From positions 219,501 through 283,500 of the forward strand of contig NZ_CP142394.1 in assembly GCF_035930445.1 (NCBI RefSeq): a stretch of DNA of 64,000 nt. Reading direction: 5' to 3'. The notes beneath the pieces are model-generated. The model saw only the letters and a program-made list of their open reading frames with translations, did not search any database and was not told the origin of the DNA. The position numbers and the translations under genes are program-made. Each line of letters starts with the position of its first letter. Position 1 is the first letter of the stretch. Of the stretch, positions 48,600 to 56,382 are shown in pieces. Origin of the DNA: Sphingopyxis chilensis (GTDB lineage Bacteria > Pseudomonadota > Alphaproteobacteria > Sphingomonadales > Sphingomonadaceae).

Positions 48600-48755
48600 C
48601 TAGTGCGTATGCGCGCGCGGCGGGGCGACGATCAGCTTGTTGAGCGTCGCGATGCGTCGTCGCGCTTCGCTCCAGTCGCGCTCGGGATGCGCCCGGATCC
48701 GGTCGAGGAGGATCTTCACCTCCCTGCGGCGGTCGCCTTCGGTTACGGCCTGCAT
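48600..48755 (-). CDS. Small basic protein, 51 aa
   Basis: A short protein, MQAVTEGDRRREVKILLDRI then WSEARRRIATLNKLIVAPPRAHTH, predicted helical and basic. The ATG at 48755 has AAAGGAG 8 nt upstream, which supports translation. No family recognised. Confidence 0.65.
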   Translation of the reverse strand: MQAVTEGDRRREVKILLDRIRAHPERDWSEARRRIATLNKLIVAPPRAHTH

Positions 48756-48866
48756 GGGCTTTCTCCTTTCGCCGCGCATCATAGCATGGCGCCGCGGTTC
48801 CCGGCAGCGGTTCGCCGCGCGGCCGGGGCGTTTAGCCCCGGCGGAGGCGCGGCGCGATGGCGCGCG

Positions 48867-49049
48867 TCAGGCCGCGCCGCCCTCCGCCTCGCGCGCCTTC
48901 TGGTCGCGGTCTTCCTGTTCGCGGCGGATGCGCGTCGCTTCCTCGGTGCGCTGTTTCTCGGCGCGGCTGCGGCGGTTGTTGAGCATCGCCCAGGCGAGCA
49001 CGGCGGCGAGCAGGATCGGGCCGAGGATCGTCATGAGGGTCCATTCCAT
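48867..49049 (-). CDS. Small single-pass membrane protein with charged coiled-coil tail, 60 aa
   Basis: One transmembrane helix (about residues 6-25, MTILGPILLAAVLAWAMLNN) is followed by a highly charged, probably helical tail (RRSRAEKQRTEEATRIRREQEDRDQKAREAEGG). The ATG at 49049 has CAGGAGACAGATC upstream, a good ribosome site. Function unknown; single-helix proteins of this kind are common near other membrane-protein genes. Confidence 0.72.
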   Translation of the reverse strand: MEWTLMTILGPILLAAVLAWAMLNNRRSRAEKQRTEEATRIRREQEDRDQKAREAEGGAA

Positions 49050-49275
49050 GATCTGTCTCCTGTGCCCCCTCGATAGCGGGTCAACGGGCGGGGATGGCGA
49101 AGGCTGCATCGGGCGCAGGGATGTTCGCAGGATTCTTCGCTCGAAACGAACGGAAACAGAGGAGCGTCCGCTCACCCCACCCCAAAGCCGCCAAGGCGCG
49201 ACAGGCGTTCGCCCGCGGCCTTTCCGCGAGCCGCCGGACTGGCGCGGCGCGGCTGCACTTCCTATCTAGGCCGCG

Positions 49276-49773
49276 ATGACGAACGGGGACCGGAAGATGG
49301 TGGTGATCGCGCGGCTGCGCGCCGCGCCCCTGGTGGGGTGGCAATTCGCGTGCGTGGTACTGCTCGGCGTGCTGGCGGCGCGGCTGAACTGGGAGGGCGA
49401 TCCCATCGATGCGCTGCGGTACATGATCTTCGGGCAGCCGCTGTTGCTGATCGGCATTGTCGCGGTGCTGACGGTGTGGGGCTATTTTTTCGGCATGTGG
49501 CGGCGGCGCGGCGCCTATCTGCGCCACGACGGGGTGACGCTGTATCGCGGCGGCAGCGCGCGCTGGCCGCTCGTTCTGGTGAAGGGCGTGGTGGTCACGC
49601 GCGGCGAGACGGGGCTGCACTCGCTCCGGCTGGTCGTCGACGACGACAGCGAGGTCACGCGCGAGCTGGTGAAGCTCTATATGCTCGAAGACCCGCCCGA
49701 AGTGGTGCGCGACGGGGTGATGTTCGCCGCGGCGCGCGCGAGCGGCGGGGTGCGGCCGGTTACGGTGCATTGA
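49276..49773 (+). CDS. Membrane protein with PH-like domain, 165 aa
   Basis: Two N-terminal membrane segments (about 18-35 VGWQFACVVLLGVLAARL and 50-72 MIFGQPLLLIGIVAVLTVWGYFF) are followed by a cytoplasmic beta-rich domain (RRRGAYLRHDGVTLYRGGSARWPLVLVKGVVV..HSLRLVVDDDSEVTRELVKLYM) like bacterial PH (YdbT-type) domains. Function unknown. The start is uncertain between the ATG at 49276 and one 7 codons later. Confidence 0.72.
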   Translation: MTNGDRKMVVIARLRAAPLVGWQFACVVLLGVLAARLNWEGDPIDALRYMIFGQPLLLIGIVAVLTVWGYFFGMWRRRGAYLRHDGVTLYRGGSARWPLVLVKGVVVTRGETGLHSLRLVVDDDSEVTRELVKLYMLEDPPEVVRDGVMFAAARASGGVRPVTVH

Positions 49774-49810
49774 GGGGGGGCGGGTCGGCCGACCCGGCCC
49801 CCTCTTATCG

Positions 49811-50560
49811 TCAGCCTTCGGTAACGGGCGTCGCTGCCGGTTCGGCCGCAGGCGTTGCGGCCGGAACCGCCGCCGGAACGGCCTCGGCCACGGGAGCCGC
49901 CACCGCTGCACCCACGGGCACGGCGACCGGCGCGGCTTCGACGGCGACCGCCATCACCGCCGGCTGGGCCGCCGGCGCGGTGGTCGGCACGGCGAAGGCC
50001 AATTCTTCCTTGGTGCGGACGCTGAGTTCGCGGCCAGCCGGAATCCGGCCGCTCTTGCCGGTGATGAAGGCGGCGAACACGCCCGCAAGGATGACGCCGC
50101 CGACGGTGGCGACCGTGTTGCCTTCGCCTTCCTGACGGAAACTGCCGATCAGGGGCACGCGCTTGCCGCCGATGTCGATATAGCGAAGCTCGATTTCCAT
50201 CTTGCCCGACTTGCCGAACGCGCCTTTTCCGGTGCGCCATGTGATCTCGCCCGTCGCACGCGCGCCCTTCGGAATCACGATATAGCCGTCCTGCACGACA
50301 TCGTGGACGACGGTCATGTAGAAGGTATCGCCTTCTTCATTTTTCTTGGTCGACAGTTCTTCGTTCATGCTGAGCAGCACTTCGGTGTTCGCCGCCAATG
50401 TGCGCGTCGAATTGGGCGCGGGCGCCGCAACCGGTATGGCGACGACCGCGGGCGCGGATGCGGCCTCGACAGGCGCCGCCGTTTCCTGAGCGACCGCCGG
50501 AGCGAAAGCAGGCATGACAAGCGCGAGCGACACGGCGCCCGCGAGCAGGTTCGATTTCAT
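49811..50560 (-). CDS. Exported Ala/Pro-rich protein, 249 aa
   Basis: A signal peptide (MKSNLLAGAVSLALVMPAFAPAVAQ) precedes an Ala/Pro linker, then a beta-rich domain (TLAANTEVLLSMNEELSTKKNEEGDTFYMTVVHDVVQDGYIVIPKGARATGEITW..GKMEIELRYIDIGGKRVPLIGSFRQEGEGNTVATVGGVILAGVFAAFITGKSGRIPAGRELSVRT), and ends in an 80-residue Ala/Pro/Val tail. The IPKGARATGEI and PAGREL blocks resemble the outer cap of VirB10/TrbI-like proteins, but no secretion genes are near. Role unknown. Confidence 0.78.
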   Translation of the reverse strand: MKSNLLAGAVSLALVMPAFAPAVAQETAAPVEAASAPAVVAIPVAAPAPNSTRTLAANTEVLLSMNEELSTKKNEEGDTFYMTVVHDVVQDGYIVIPKGARATGEITWRTGKGAFGKSGKMEIELRYIDIGGKRVPLIGSFRQEGEGNTVATVGGVILAGVFAAFITGKSGRIPAGRELSVRTKEELAFAVPTTAPAAQPAVMAVAVEAAPVAVPVGAAVAAPVAEAVPAAVPAATPAAEPAATPVTEG

Positions 50561-50802
50561 TGTTTAAGTAACCCCCAAAACAGGCGAGCCCCCTGCTCGC
50601 CATTGACAGGGGAGATCAGGAAACCGGTTACTCGTCAATCATGTTTACTTTTGGTGCGGCGCCGAAATGGCGCAGGGGATGAGGGGCGACGTGTATGGGG
50701 TCGAGGCTAGGGCGGCGATGGACCCCGGATCAAGGCAGACGAGTCACGGGCCTCGTCTGCGGGTGACGAAGATGGGGATGAAACGGACGCTTCTCTTCAC
50801 AT

Positions 50803-50830
50803 CGTCATGCCGGACTTGATCCGGCATCCA
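50803..50830. repeat. Palindromic 'CGTCATGCCGGACTTGATCC' type repeat
   Basis: CGTCATGCCGGACTTGATCC continuing with GGCATCCA forms a hairpin (ATGCCGGA/TCCGGCAT). This sequence type is dispersed in many alphaproteobacterial genomes. It ends 8 nt from the DUF3800 gene stop and a partial copy is at 18770-18785. Confidence 0.75.
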
Positions 50831-50837
50831 TGCGTGT

Positions 50838-51839
50838 TTAGCGACGGCTTGCCGCCGTGAGCATATCCCGGCCTCCGTGTCTGAACGCTTTCATCACGAC
50901 GTCGCGGTAAGGAAGATGAGAACTATCGACTGCCTTACTCAGTGAGCAAAAGTGGAGTGCCTGTTCGCGCGCGATCATCAGCGCAGGAATTTGCCGCCAG
51001 CCTTCCGGACCAAGATTTCCTTTGAGTGCGCGCCGTGTAGTGTTGGTCACGATATCTGCCAATTCGAGTCCATAATCGACGCCCGAGTTGAACCGAAAAT
51101 CTTCTTCCAAAATCAACTTGAGATTATATCCGTGTTCGTAAGGAAGTATCGTTTCTTTCAGATAGTCGGGCATTGGCATCAGGTATTTGTTGTCAAACGC
51201 GGCATAATCCAACCAGTCCAGCATGATCACTGGTTCGCGAGCTAACGCGGACTGGAGGAATCCTGCCTTGGTTGTCGACCACCAGTTTTCCGAGCTGGTC
51301 TCGCTATCGACCCCCTTACCGTCAACCACCCAATGAAAATTGAGAATTTCCTTTGGTTGCCGCTGTATCCAATAGGCTGGAAGCTCTCGTATGATCCGAG
51401 CGAGTAGCACGTTCATTAGTGCAGCTTGCACATAGAGTGGCAGGGCCATCGCTTCGAGACGCGACTTGAGCTTCTTCACGCCTGCGACAAGCTCTGGATG
51501 ATGTTTTTCTGTTAGGTTGGCAGTTAGCGCTTCCGCTGCCTTTTGTTGATGCTCTGCAATATCCGTTGCAGACTCTCTCCCCATTTCGATCACGATAGCT
51601 TCGAAAAGACAGTGATTTCGTCTGAGCAATGTTATGACGGAATTGACTTGAGCCTCGTTAAGCCGCCGCCCTTTTACCTCGTCCCCCTCCTTGGGCAGAT
51701 GTTGACGCAGTCGCTCATACTTTTGAAAAAGGCGATCAATCGTATAGTTGGGCACAATGAGCGCGCCGACAATACAGGGGCTCGTTTGCCCTGCGGCCGG
51801 TATAGCGAAGGTACCAGATTCGTCGATGAAGATGTGCAA
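50838..51839 (-). CDS. DUF3800 family protein, 333 aa
   Basis: A protein of the DUF3800 family, thought to have an RNase H-like fold: it starts MHIFIDESGTFAI (first acidic residue) and ends with the DYGLELADIVTNTTRR segment that carries the later acidic residue; a middle WVVDGKGV supplies another aspartate. These fit a nuclease-type active site, but no activity is proven. Such genes are common in mobile and defence regions. Coding GC is lower than the neighbours, which suggests recent acquisition. Its start faces the small winged-helix-like gene at 51883 on the same strand. Confidence 0.88.
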   Translation of the reverse strand: MHIFIDESGTFAIPAAGQTSPCIVGALIVPNYTIDRLFQKYERLRQHLPKEGDEVKGRRLNEAQVNSVITLLRRNHCLFEAIVIEMGRESATDIAEHQQKAAEALTANLTEKHHPELVAGVKKLKSRLEAMALPLYVQAALMNVLLARIIRELPAYWIQRQPKEILNFHWVVDGKGVDSETSSENWWSTTKAGFLQSALAREPVIMLDWLDYAAFDNKYLMPMPDYLKETILPYEHGYNLKLILEEDFRFNSGVDYGLELADIVTNTTRRALKGNLGPEGWRQIPALMIAREQALHFCSLSKAVDSSHLPYRDVVMKAFRHGGRDMLTAASRR

Positions 51840-51882
51840 ATCAAAGCCTGTCCTGCACTAGTCGGCAGTTACATTGCGGCTT

Positions 51883-52110
51883 TCAAACCGAAAACCCCCC
51901 AGCATTGCGCCGGTTCGAGTTCGCCGCCAGCACCTTCTTGCCCTGCGGGGTTAGCGCCCATTTGGCGCCCTGTTTGACCACCAGACCCAGCGTGACGAGT
52001 TCGTCGCGCACGGGGTCGGTGGGGAGTTGGGGGCGGCGGTTCGAGAGGCCTTCGAGCGTGGCGCGCTGCGGCTGGCTGAGGATCAGGAGTTTGGGTTTCT
52101 TTTCGGTCAT
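51883..52110 (-). CDS. Small winged-helix-like protein, 75 aa
   Basis: A short protein KPKLLILSQPQRATLEGLSNRR..PVRDELVTLGLVVKQGAKWALTPQGKKVLAAN looks like a compact winged helix: three helices and a wing (LVVKQGAKWALT). Similar short proteins are frequent in sphingomonads. It may regulate DNA-linked processes; no target is visible. It starts between the ribonucleotide reductase region and the DUF3800 gene, 43 nt upstream of the latter. Confidence 0.65.
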   Translation of the reverse strand: MTEKKPKLLILSQPQRATLEGLSNRRPQLPTDPVRDELVTLGLVVKQGAKWALTPQGKKVLAANSNRRNAGGFSV

Positions 52111-52167
52111 TTTGGCCTCTGACTTCTTGTTCTGTGTCGTGGGGTGGCGCCTGTGCCCTCCCCGCGG

Positions 52168-52226
52168 CGACTAGGGAGCAAGCTCCCAAGTCTTGCTGCC
52201 CCTCCCGCAAGCGGGAGGGGTTTGGA
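52168..52226. repeat. Double-hairpin repeat (copy downstream of nrdB)
   Basis: Hairpin 1 GGGAGCAAGCTCCC (52174-52187), linker AAGTCTTGCTG, hairpin 2 CCCCTCCCGC/GCGGGAGGGG (52199-52220), then TTTGG. It follows the nrdB stop on the minus strand and may work as its transcript end. Confidence 0.8.
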
Positions 52227-52231
52227 GTCGC

Positions 52232-53296
52232 TTACTCGGCGGCGATGCCGGCCTTGGCGAACATGTCCTCGCCGTCGTTTTCGGCGTCGCCCGCGGGGGC
52301 GGCGTCTTCGCTGGTCCTGGCCTTCTTGCGGCTGTCGAAGCTGGTCCAGACGGTGTTCCAGTCGCCGCGCGTCGCGCCCTTGCTATATTCGGTCGCGCGG
52401 GTTTCGAAGAAGTTGGCGTGCTCGACGCCGTTCAAGAGCGGGGCGAGCCAGGGGAGGGGGTGTTCGTCGATCATGTAGATCGGCTGGAAGCCGAGCTGGC
52501 CCAGGCGCCAGTCGGCGATGTAGCGGATGTAGCGCTTGATCTCCTTGGGCGTCATGCCGGGGACGGGGCCCTGTTCGAACGCGAGGTCGATGAACGCATC
52601 CTCGAGCCGCACCGTTTTCTGGCAGGTGTCGATGATGTCTTCCCTCACCGCCTTGGTCAGGCAGTCGCGTTCCTTGGTGAAGGTGTGGAACAGCTTGATG
52701 ATGCCTTCGCAGTGGAGGCTTTCGTCGCGGATCGACCAGCTGACGATCTGGCCCATGCCCTTCATCTTGTTGAAGCGCGGGAAGTTCATCAGCATCGCGA
52801 AGCTGGCGAAAAGCTGAAGCCCCTCGGTAAAGCCGCCGAACATCGCGAGCGTGCGCGCGATATCCTCGTCATTCTCGACGCCGAAGGTGCCCATATAGTC
52901 GTGCTTGGCGCGCATCTCGTCATATTCGAGGAACATGCCATATTCGCTCTCGGGCATGCCGATGGTGTCGAGCAGGTGGCTGTACGCCGCGATGTGCACC
53001 GTCTCCATGTTGCTGAACGCGGTCAGCATCATCTTGATCTCGGTCGGCTTGAACACGCTGCCATATTTTTCGTGGTAGCAATCCTGCACCTCGATATCGG
53101 CCTGCGTGAAGAAGCGGAAAATCTGCGTGAGCAGGTTGCGTTCATGGTCGCTGATCTTTTGCGCCCAGTCGCGGCAATCCTCGCCCAGCGGCACTTCCTC
53201 CGGAACCCAGTGGATCTGCTGCTGGCGCTTCCAGAAATCGAACGCCCAGGGATATTCGAAGGGCTTGTAGGTCTTGCGGGCTTCTAACAACGGCAT
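52232..53296 (-). CDS. nrdB: Class I ribonucleotide reductase, small subunit
   Basis: A 354-residue R2 subunit that houses the diiron centre and tyrosyl radical needed for dNTP synthesis. The radical Tyr is kept as Y105 in E98-T-V-H101-IAAY105, the same spacing as E115/H118/Y122 of E. coli. Other iron ligands are in GGFTEGLQLFASF and SWSIRDESLHCEG. The C-terminal tail (EDMFAKAGIAAE) is shorter and less aromatic than the E. coli tail that docks on R1. It is followed by a double-hairpin repeat and preceded by a small SPFH-like gene and nrdA on the same strand. Confidence 0.97.
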   Translation of the reverse strand: MPLLEARKTYKPFEYPWAFDFWKRQQQIHWVPEEVPLGEDCRDWAQKISDHERNLLTQIFRFFTQADIEVQDCYHEKYGSVFKPTEIKMMLTAFSNMETVHIAAYSHLLDTIGMPESEYGMFLEYDEMRAKHDYMGTFGVENDEDIARTLAMFGGFTEGLQLFASFAMLMNFPRFNKMKGMGQIVSWSIRDESLHCEGIIKLFHTFTKERDCLTKAVREDIIDTCQKTVRLEDAFIDLAFEQGPVPGMTPKEIKRYIRYIADWRLGQLGFQPIYMIDEHPLPWLAPLLNGVEHANFFETRATEYSKGATRGDWNTVWTSFDSRKKARTSEDAAPAGDAENDGEDMFAKAGIAAE

Positions 53297-53320
53297 GGCG
53301 GACTTCCTTGAGACAGGCGG

Positions 53321-53713
53321 TTATTGGGGGGCGAGGCGGCGGGCTTCGGTAACGGGAAGGCCGCCCTCGGTCGGGACATAGATCAGCGAGGCGCGCGATG
53401 ATTCGAGCGCCTGGATTTGCAAATAGCGCAGATAGCCTTCGGGGCCGCCGAGGCTGTTCTGCAGGATCGCGTTCGCTTCGGCCGCACCCTTGGCACGGAT
53501 GACCTCGGCCTCGGCGAGCGAGATGGCGCTTTCCTTCTTGGCGCGCGCCTCGAGGATTGCGACTTGCCGCGACGATTGCGCTTCGGCCAAGGCGGCCTCA
53601 CCGGCCAGCCGCTGCGAATAGACGCGGTATTGCGGGTATCCGATCAGTACGACCAGCAGCAGGACGACCGCCACCCCGATGGCCGCCAGGGTGCACCCGG
53701 CGTTCTTGTTCAT
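53321..53713 (-). CDS. Small membrane-anchored SPFH-tail-like protein, 130 aa
   Basis: One N-terminal transmembrane helix (LAAIGVAVVLLLVVLIGYPQYRVYSQ, about 8-33) followed by a long alanine/glutamate-rich coiled coil (RLAGEAALAEAQSSRQVAILEARAKKESAISLAEAEVIRAKGAAEANAILQNSLGG) and GYLRYLQIQALESSRASLIYVPTEGGLPVTEAR. This resembles the C-terminal coiled coil of stomatin/prohibitin (SPFH) proteins without the SPFH domain itself. It lies in the nrdA-nrdB unit (10 nt after the nrdA stop, 24 nt before the nrdB start). The chosen ATG at 53713 follows from spacing; an earlier in-frame ATG would overlap nrdA. Confidence 0.75.
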   Translation of the reverse strand: MNKNAGCTLAAIGVAVVLLLVVLIGYPQYRVYSQRLAGEAALAEAQSSRQVAILEARAKKESAISLAEAEVIRAKGAAEANAILQNSLGGPEGYLRYLQIQALESSRASLIYVPTEGGLPVTEARRLAPQ

Positions 53714-53723
53714 CGGCCAGTCC

Positions 53724-55661
53724 TCACTGGCACGCGAGACATTCGTCATAATCGGTGGTCGCGAGTTCGAATTTCGCGGCCTCGGGCGTGTTGTCGGCCT
53801 CGACCCCGCCCGCGAAGCCGGCGCGCTGGACCGATTTCGAGCGGAGATAATAGAGCGATTTGATGCCGAGTTCCCACGCGCGATAGTGGAGCATGAGCAG
53901 ATCCCATTTCTCGACGTCCGCCGGGATGAACAGGTTCAGCGATGCCGCCTGATCGATGTACGGCGTGCGGTCGGCGGCGAGCTCGAGCAGCCAGCGCTGG
54001 TCGATCTCGAAGCTCGTCTTGTAGCAATCCTTCTCGTCCTGCGACAGGAAGTCGAGGTGCTGGACGCTGCCGCCGCGTTCGAGGATCGAGTTCCACACCG
54101 CGTCGCTGTTCTTCGCCTTGTCGACGAGCAGGGCTTCGAGGTGCGGGTTGCGGATCGAGAAGCTGCCCGAGAGCGTCTTGTGCGTGTAGATGTTCGCGGG
54201 GATCGGCTCGATGCACGCGCTGGTGCCGCCGCAGATGATCGAGATCGACGCGGTCGGCGCGATCGCCATCTTGCAGCTGAAGCGCTCCATCACCCCCTGA
54301 TCGGCGGCGTCGGGGCAGGGGCCGCGCTCGTTGGCGAGCAGCATCGACGCCTGATCGACCTGCGCGCGGATATGCTTGAAAACGCGCAGGTTCGACGATT
54401 TCGCCATCGCGCCCTCGAACGGCAGGCCGCGCGCCTGGAGGAAGCTGTGGAAGCCCATGACGCCGAGGCCGACCGAGCGTTCGCGGCTAGCGCTATATTT
54501 GGCGCGCGCCATTTCGGGCGGGGCGCGGTCGATATAGTCCTGCAGGACGTTATCGAGCATGCGCATGACATCCTCGATGAACAATTTGTCGCCGTTCCAC
54601 TCGTCCCAGGTTTCGAGATTGAGCGACGAGAGGCAGCAGACCGCGGTGCGATCGTTGCCGAGATGGTCGCGGCCGGTGGGGAGGGTGATTTCCGAGCAGA
54701 GGTTCGAGGTGGTGACCTTGAGCCCGAGGTCGCGATGATGCTTGGGCATCATGCGGTTCACCTGATCGATGAAGATGATGTAGGGCTCGCCGGTTGCGAG
54801 GCGCGTTTCGACGAGCTTCTGGAACAGCGAGCGCGCGTCGACGGTGCCGCGGACGCTCTGGTCCTTGGGGCTGCGCAGGTTGAATTCGGCGCCGTCGCGG
54901 ACGGCCTCCATGAACTCGTCGGTGATGAGGACGCCGTGGTGGAGGTTGAGCGCCTTGCGGTTGAAGTCGCCCGACGGCTTGCGCACCTCGAGAAACTCCT
55001 CGATCTCGGGATGCGAGACGTCGAGATAGCAGGCGGCCGAACCGCGGCGGAGCGAGCCCTGCGAAATCGCGAGCGTGAGGCTGTCCATCACGCGGACGAA
55101 GGGAATGATGCCGCTGGTCTTGCCGTTGAGGCCCACGGGTTCGCCGATGCCGCGCACCGCGCCCCAATAGGTGCCGATGCCGCCGCCGCGGCTGGCGAGC
55201 CAGACATTCTCGTTCCACGTGCCGACGATACCCTCGAGGCTGTCGTCGACCGAGTTCAGATAGCAGCTGATCGGCAGGCCGCGGCCGGTGCCGCCGTTCG
55301 ACAGCACGGGGGTCGCGGGCATGAACCACAGCTTCGAGATATAGTCGTAGAGGCGCTGCGCATGATCCTGATCGTCGGCATAGGCGTCGGCGACGCGCGC
55401 GAAGAGATCCTGATAGGATTCGCCGGGAAGCAGATAGCGGTCCTGCAGCGTTTCCTTGCCGAAATCGGTGAGCAGCGCGTCGCGGCTCGCATCGGTGACG
55501 ATGGCGAACCGGCGCGCGTGGACCTTCGCCTCGCCGCCGTCGTTCAGCTTCACGGGCGCCGAATCATCCTTCGACTCACTTGCCGCCGGAGCGTCATTCT
55601 TCGCCAGTTCCATCGTCGCCACGTCGCTCGTCTCCACCCGTTCGCTTTCCCGAAAATCCAT
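53724..55661 (-). CDS. nrdA: Class I ribonucleotide reductase, large subunit
   Basis: A 645-residue R1 subunit. The catalytic redox cysteine pair and radical site appear in LPISCYLNSVDDS and VCCLSSLNLETWDEW, finger-loop RSKSVQRAGF near the end, and a C-terminal redox tail DECLACQ with two cysteines. An N-terminal ATP-cone domain of NrdA type is not obvious: the protein begins with a Ser/Asp-rich segment and then HARRFAIVTDASRDALLTDFGKETLQDRYL, so allosteric overall-activity control may be lacking. Start choice: 55661 (MDFRESER) because the longer frame would run over the LexA box and promoter region. Confidence 0.95.
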   Translation of the reverse strand: MDFRESERVETSDVATMELAKNDAPAASESKDDSAPVKLNDGGEAKVHARRFAIVTDASRDALLTDFGKETLQDRYLLPGESYQDLFARVADAYADDQDHAQRLYDYISKLWFMPATPVLSNGGTGRGLPISCYLNSVDDSLEGIVGTWNENVWLASRGGGIGTYWGAVRGIGEPVGLNGKTSGIIPFVRVMDSLTLAISQGSLRRGSAACYLDVSHPEIEEFLEVRKPSGDFNRKALNLHHGVLITDEFMEAVRDGAEFNLRSPKDQSVRGTVDARSLFQKLVETRLATGEPYIIFIDQVNRMMPKHHRDLGLKVTTSNLCSEITLPTGRDHLGNDRTAVCCLSSLNLETWDEWNGDKLFIEDVMRMLDNVLQDYIDRAPPEMARAKYSASRERSVGLGVMGFHSFLQARGLPFEGAMAKSSNLRVFKHIRAQVDQASMLLANERGPCPDAADQGVMERFSCKMAIAPTASISIICGGTSACIEPIPANIYTHKTLSGSFSIRNPHLEALLVDKAKNSDAVWNSILERGGSVQHLDFLSQDEKDCYKTSFEIDQRWLLELAADRTPYIDQAASLNLFIPADVEKWDLLMLHYRAWELGIKSLYYLRSKSVQRAGFAGGVEADNTPEAAKFELATTDYDECLACQ

Positions 55662-55701
55662 TGCATTCGCCCCCGATCTGACCGCGCACATGGGTGCGCT
55701 T

Positions 55702-55716
55702 GTTCCTGTCTTGTTC
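55702..55716. promoter_or_regulatory. LexA box (GTTC-N7-GTTC) upstream of nrdA
   Basis: GTTCCTGTCTTGTTC matches the alphaproteobacterial LexA operator GTTC-N7-GTTC exactly and is placed 41-55 nt upstream of the nrdA start, in the position of a promoter. It implies SOS control of ribonucleotide reductase. Confidence 0.8.
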
Positions 55717-56150
55717 GACTCAGGGCGAAGCCCCGATCCTAGCATCTAAACCCGTCCACGGGGCACTTTTTTTGGGCGCAGTCAGGGTTTTTCCGGGTCC
55801 ATATGCAATGGACGACGGAAATCCGCCACTTACAGCCTGATACAATTTATTGGGGTGCCCCCGTGGTTGACCCACCACCTATAGTGCCACGTCGGCGCGA
55901 CGATGCAAGACGGTAAATGACAGTTCGGGGACTCAACTCGTCGATAATTTGATTCGTCTCGTCGCCCCAGATGCTCGCGCCACGGGCGCAGCGCCAGCCT
56001 TTCCGCGGGTTTGCGCGGCAAGCAGCGGATATGGGTGGCGGCCCGAAATTTTTTCGATCGGGAAGAAGGACTTGCCGCGATGTCACGTTGGCGCCGAAGC
56101 GCGAAGCGACGAGGGCGCGGGCGGGTTTCGCACGGCGCCGCACAGATCGG
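55717..56150. other. Long non-coding region upstream of nrdA
   Basis: I see no supported gene here. A sequence ATACAATTTATTGGGG at 55840-55855 matches 12 of 16 positions of the NrdR box consensus (acaCwATATATwGtgt), but a second box at the usual spacing is missing, so the call is weak. A poly-A run (on the minus strand) lies near 55770. Confidence 0.45.
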
Positions 56151-56156
56151 CGCCGG

Positions 56157-56191
56157 ACAAAAAGAAAGGGCCCCGGCGATGCCGGAGCCCT
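56157..56191 (-). terminator. Rho-independent terminator after the 20-codon ORF
   Basis: On the minus strand GGGCTCCGGC/GCCGGGGCCC (one mismatch, 3-nt loop, 56167-56191) is followed by TTTCTTTTTG. It ends a short transcript that starts in the region of 56330. Confidence 0.85.
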
Positions 56192-56211
56192 GTCCTTAAT
56201 TTGTTTCCGAG

Positions 56212-56274
56212 TTAGGCCTGACCGCCACCGTTGCCGGTGCCGCCGCCACCCAGAAATTTCCAAAACCAACCCAT
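56212..56274 (-). CDS. 20-codon Trp/Gly-rich small ORF
   Basis: MGWFWKFLGGGG followed by TGNGGGQA: an aromatic, amphipathic N-terminus and a glycine-rich tail. It has a good ribosome site (ACAGGAGATCTGAA before the ATG) and its own strong terminator 20 nt downstream of its stop, so it looks like a dedicated short transcript. Function unknown; the peptide may interact with membranes or be the coding part of a regulatory RNA. Confidence 0.6.
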   Translation of the reverse strand: MGWFWKFLGGGGTGNGGGQA

Positions 56275-56323
56275 TTCAGATCTCCTGTTGGCACTGCCCA
56301 TACGGAACAGTTAACGGAGCATA

Positions 56324-56342
56324 TACCTTAATTAGTAAGGTA
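56324..56342. promoter_or_regulatory. Palindrome upstream of the 20-codon ORF, with adjacent CtrA-like box
   Basis: TACCTTAATTAGTAAGGTA has perfect 7-bp arms around a 5-nt centre, 50 nt upstream of the small ORF start: the layout of a repressor operator. It overlaps a TTAA-N7-TTTA sequence (minus strand, 56341-56355), one base off the CtrA consensus TTAA-N7-TTAA. Confidence 0.5.
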
Positions 56343-56382
56343 AATCGAGTCTTAACTATAAACATTGCCGCCAATCTGGCAG

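Noticed and set aside
52193..55742. Long plus-strand open frames opposite nrdB and nrdA
   Set aside because: Antisense shadows; the minus strand encodes intact ribonucleotide reductase subunits.
55830..56021. 63-codon minus-strand frame upstream of nrdA
   Set aside because: No ribosome site, composition of random high-Trp/Pro sequence and no family pattern.
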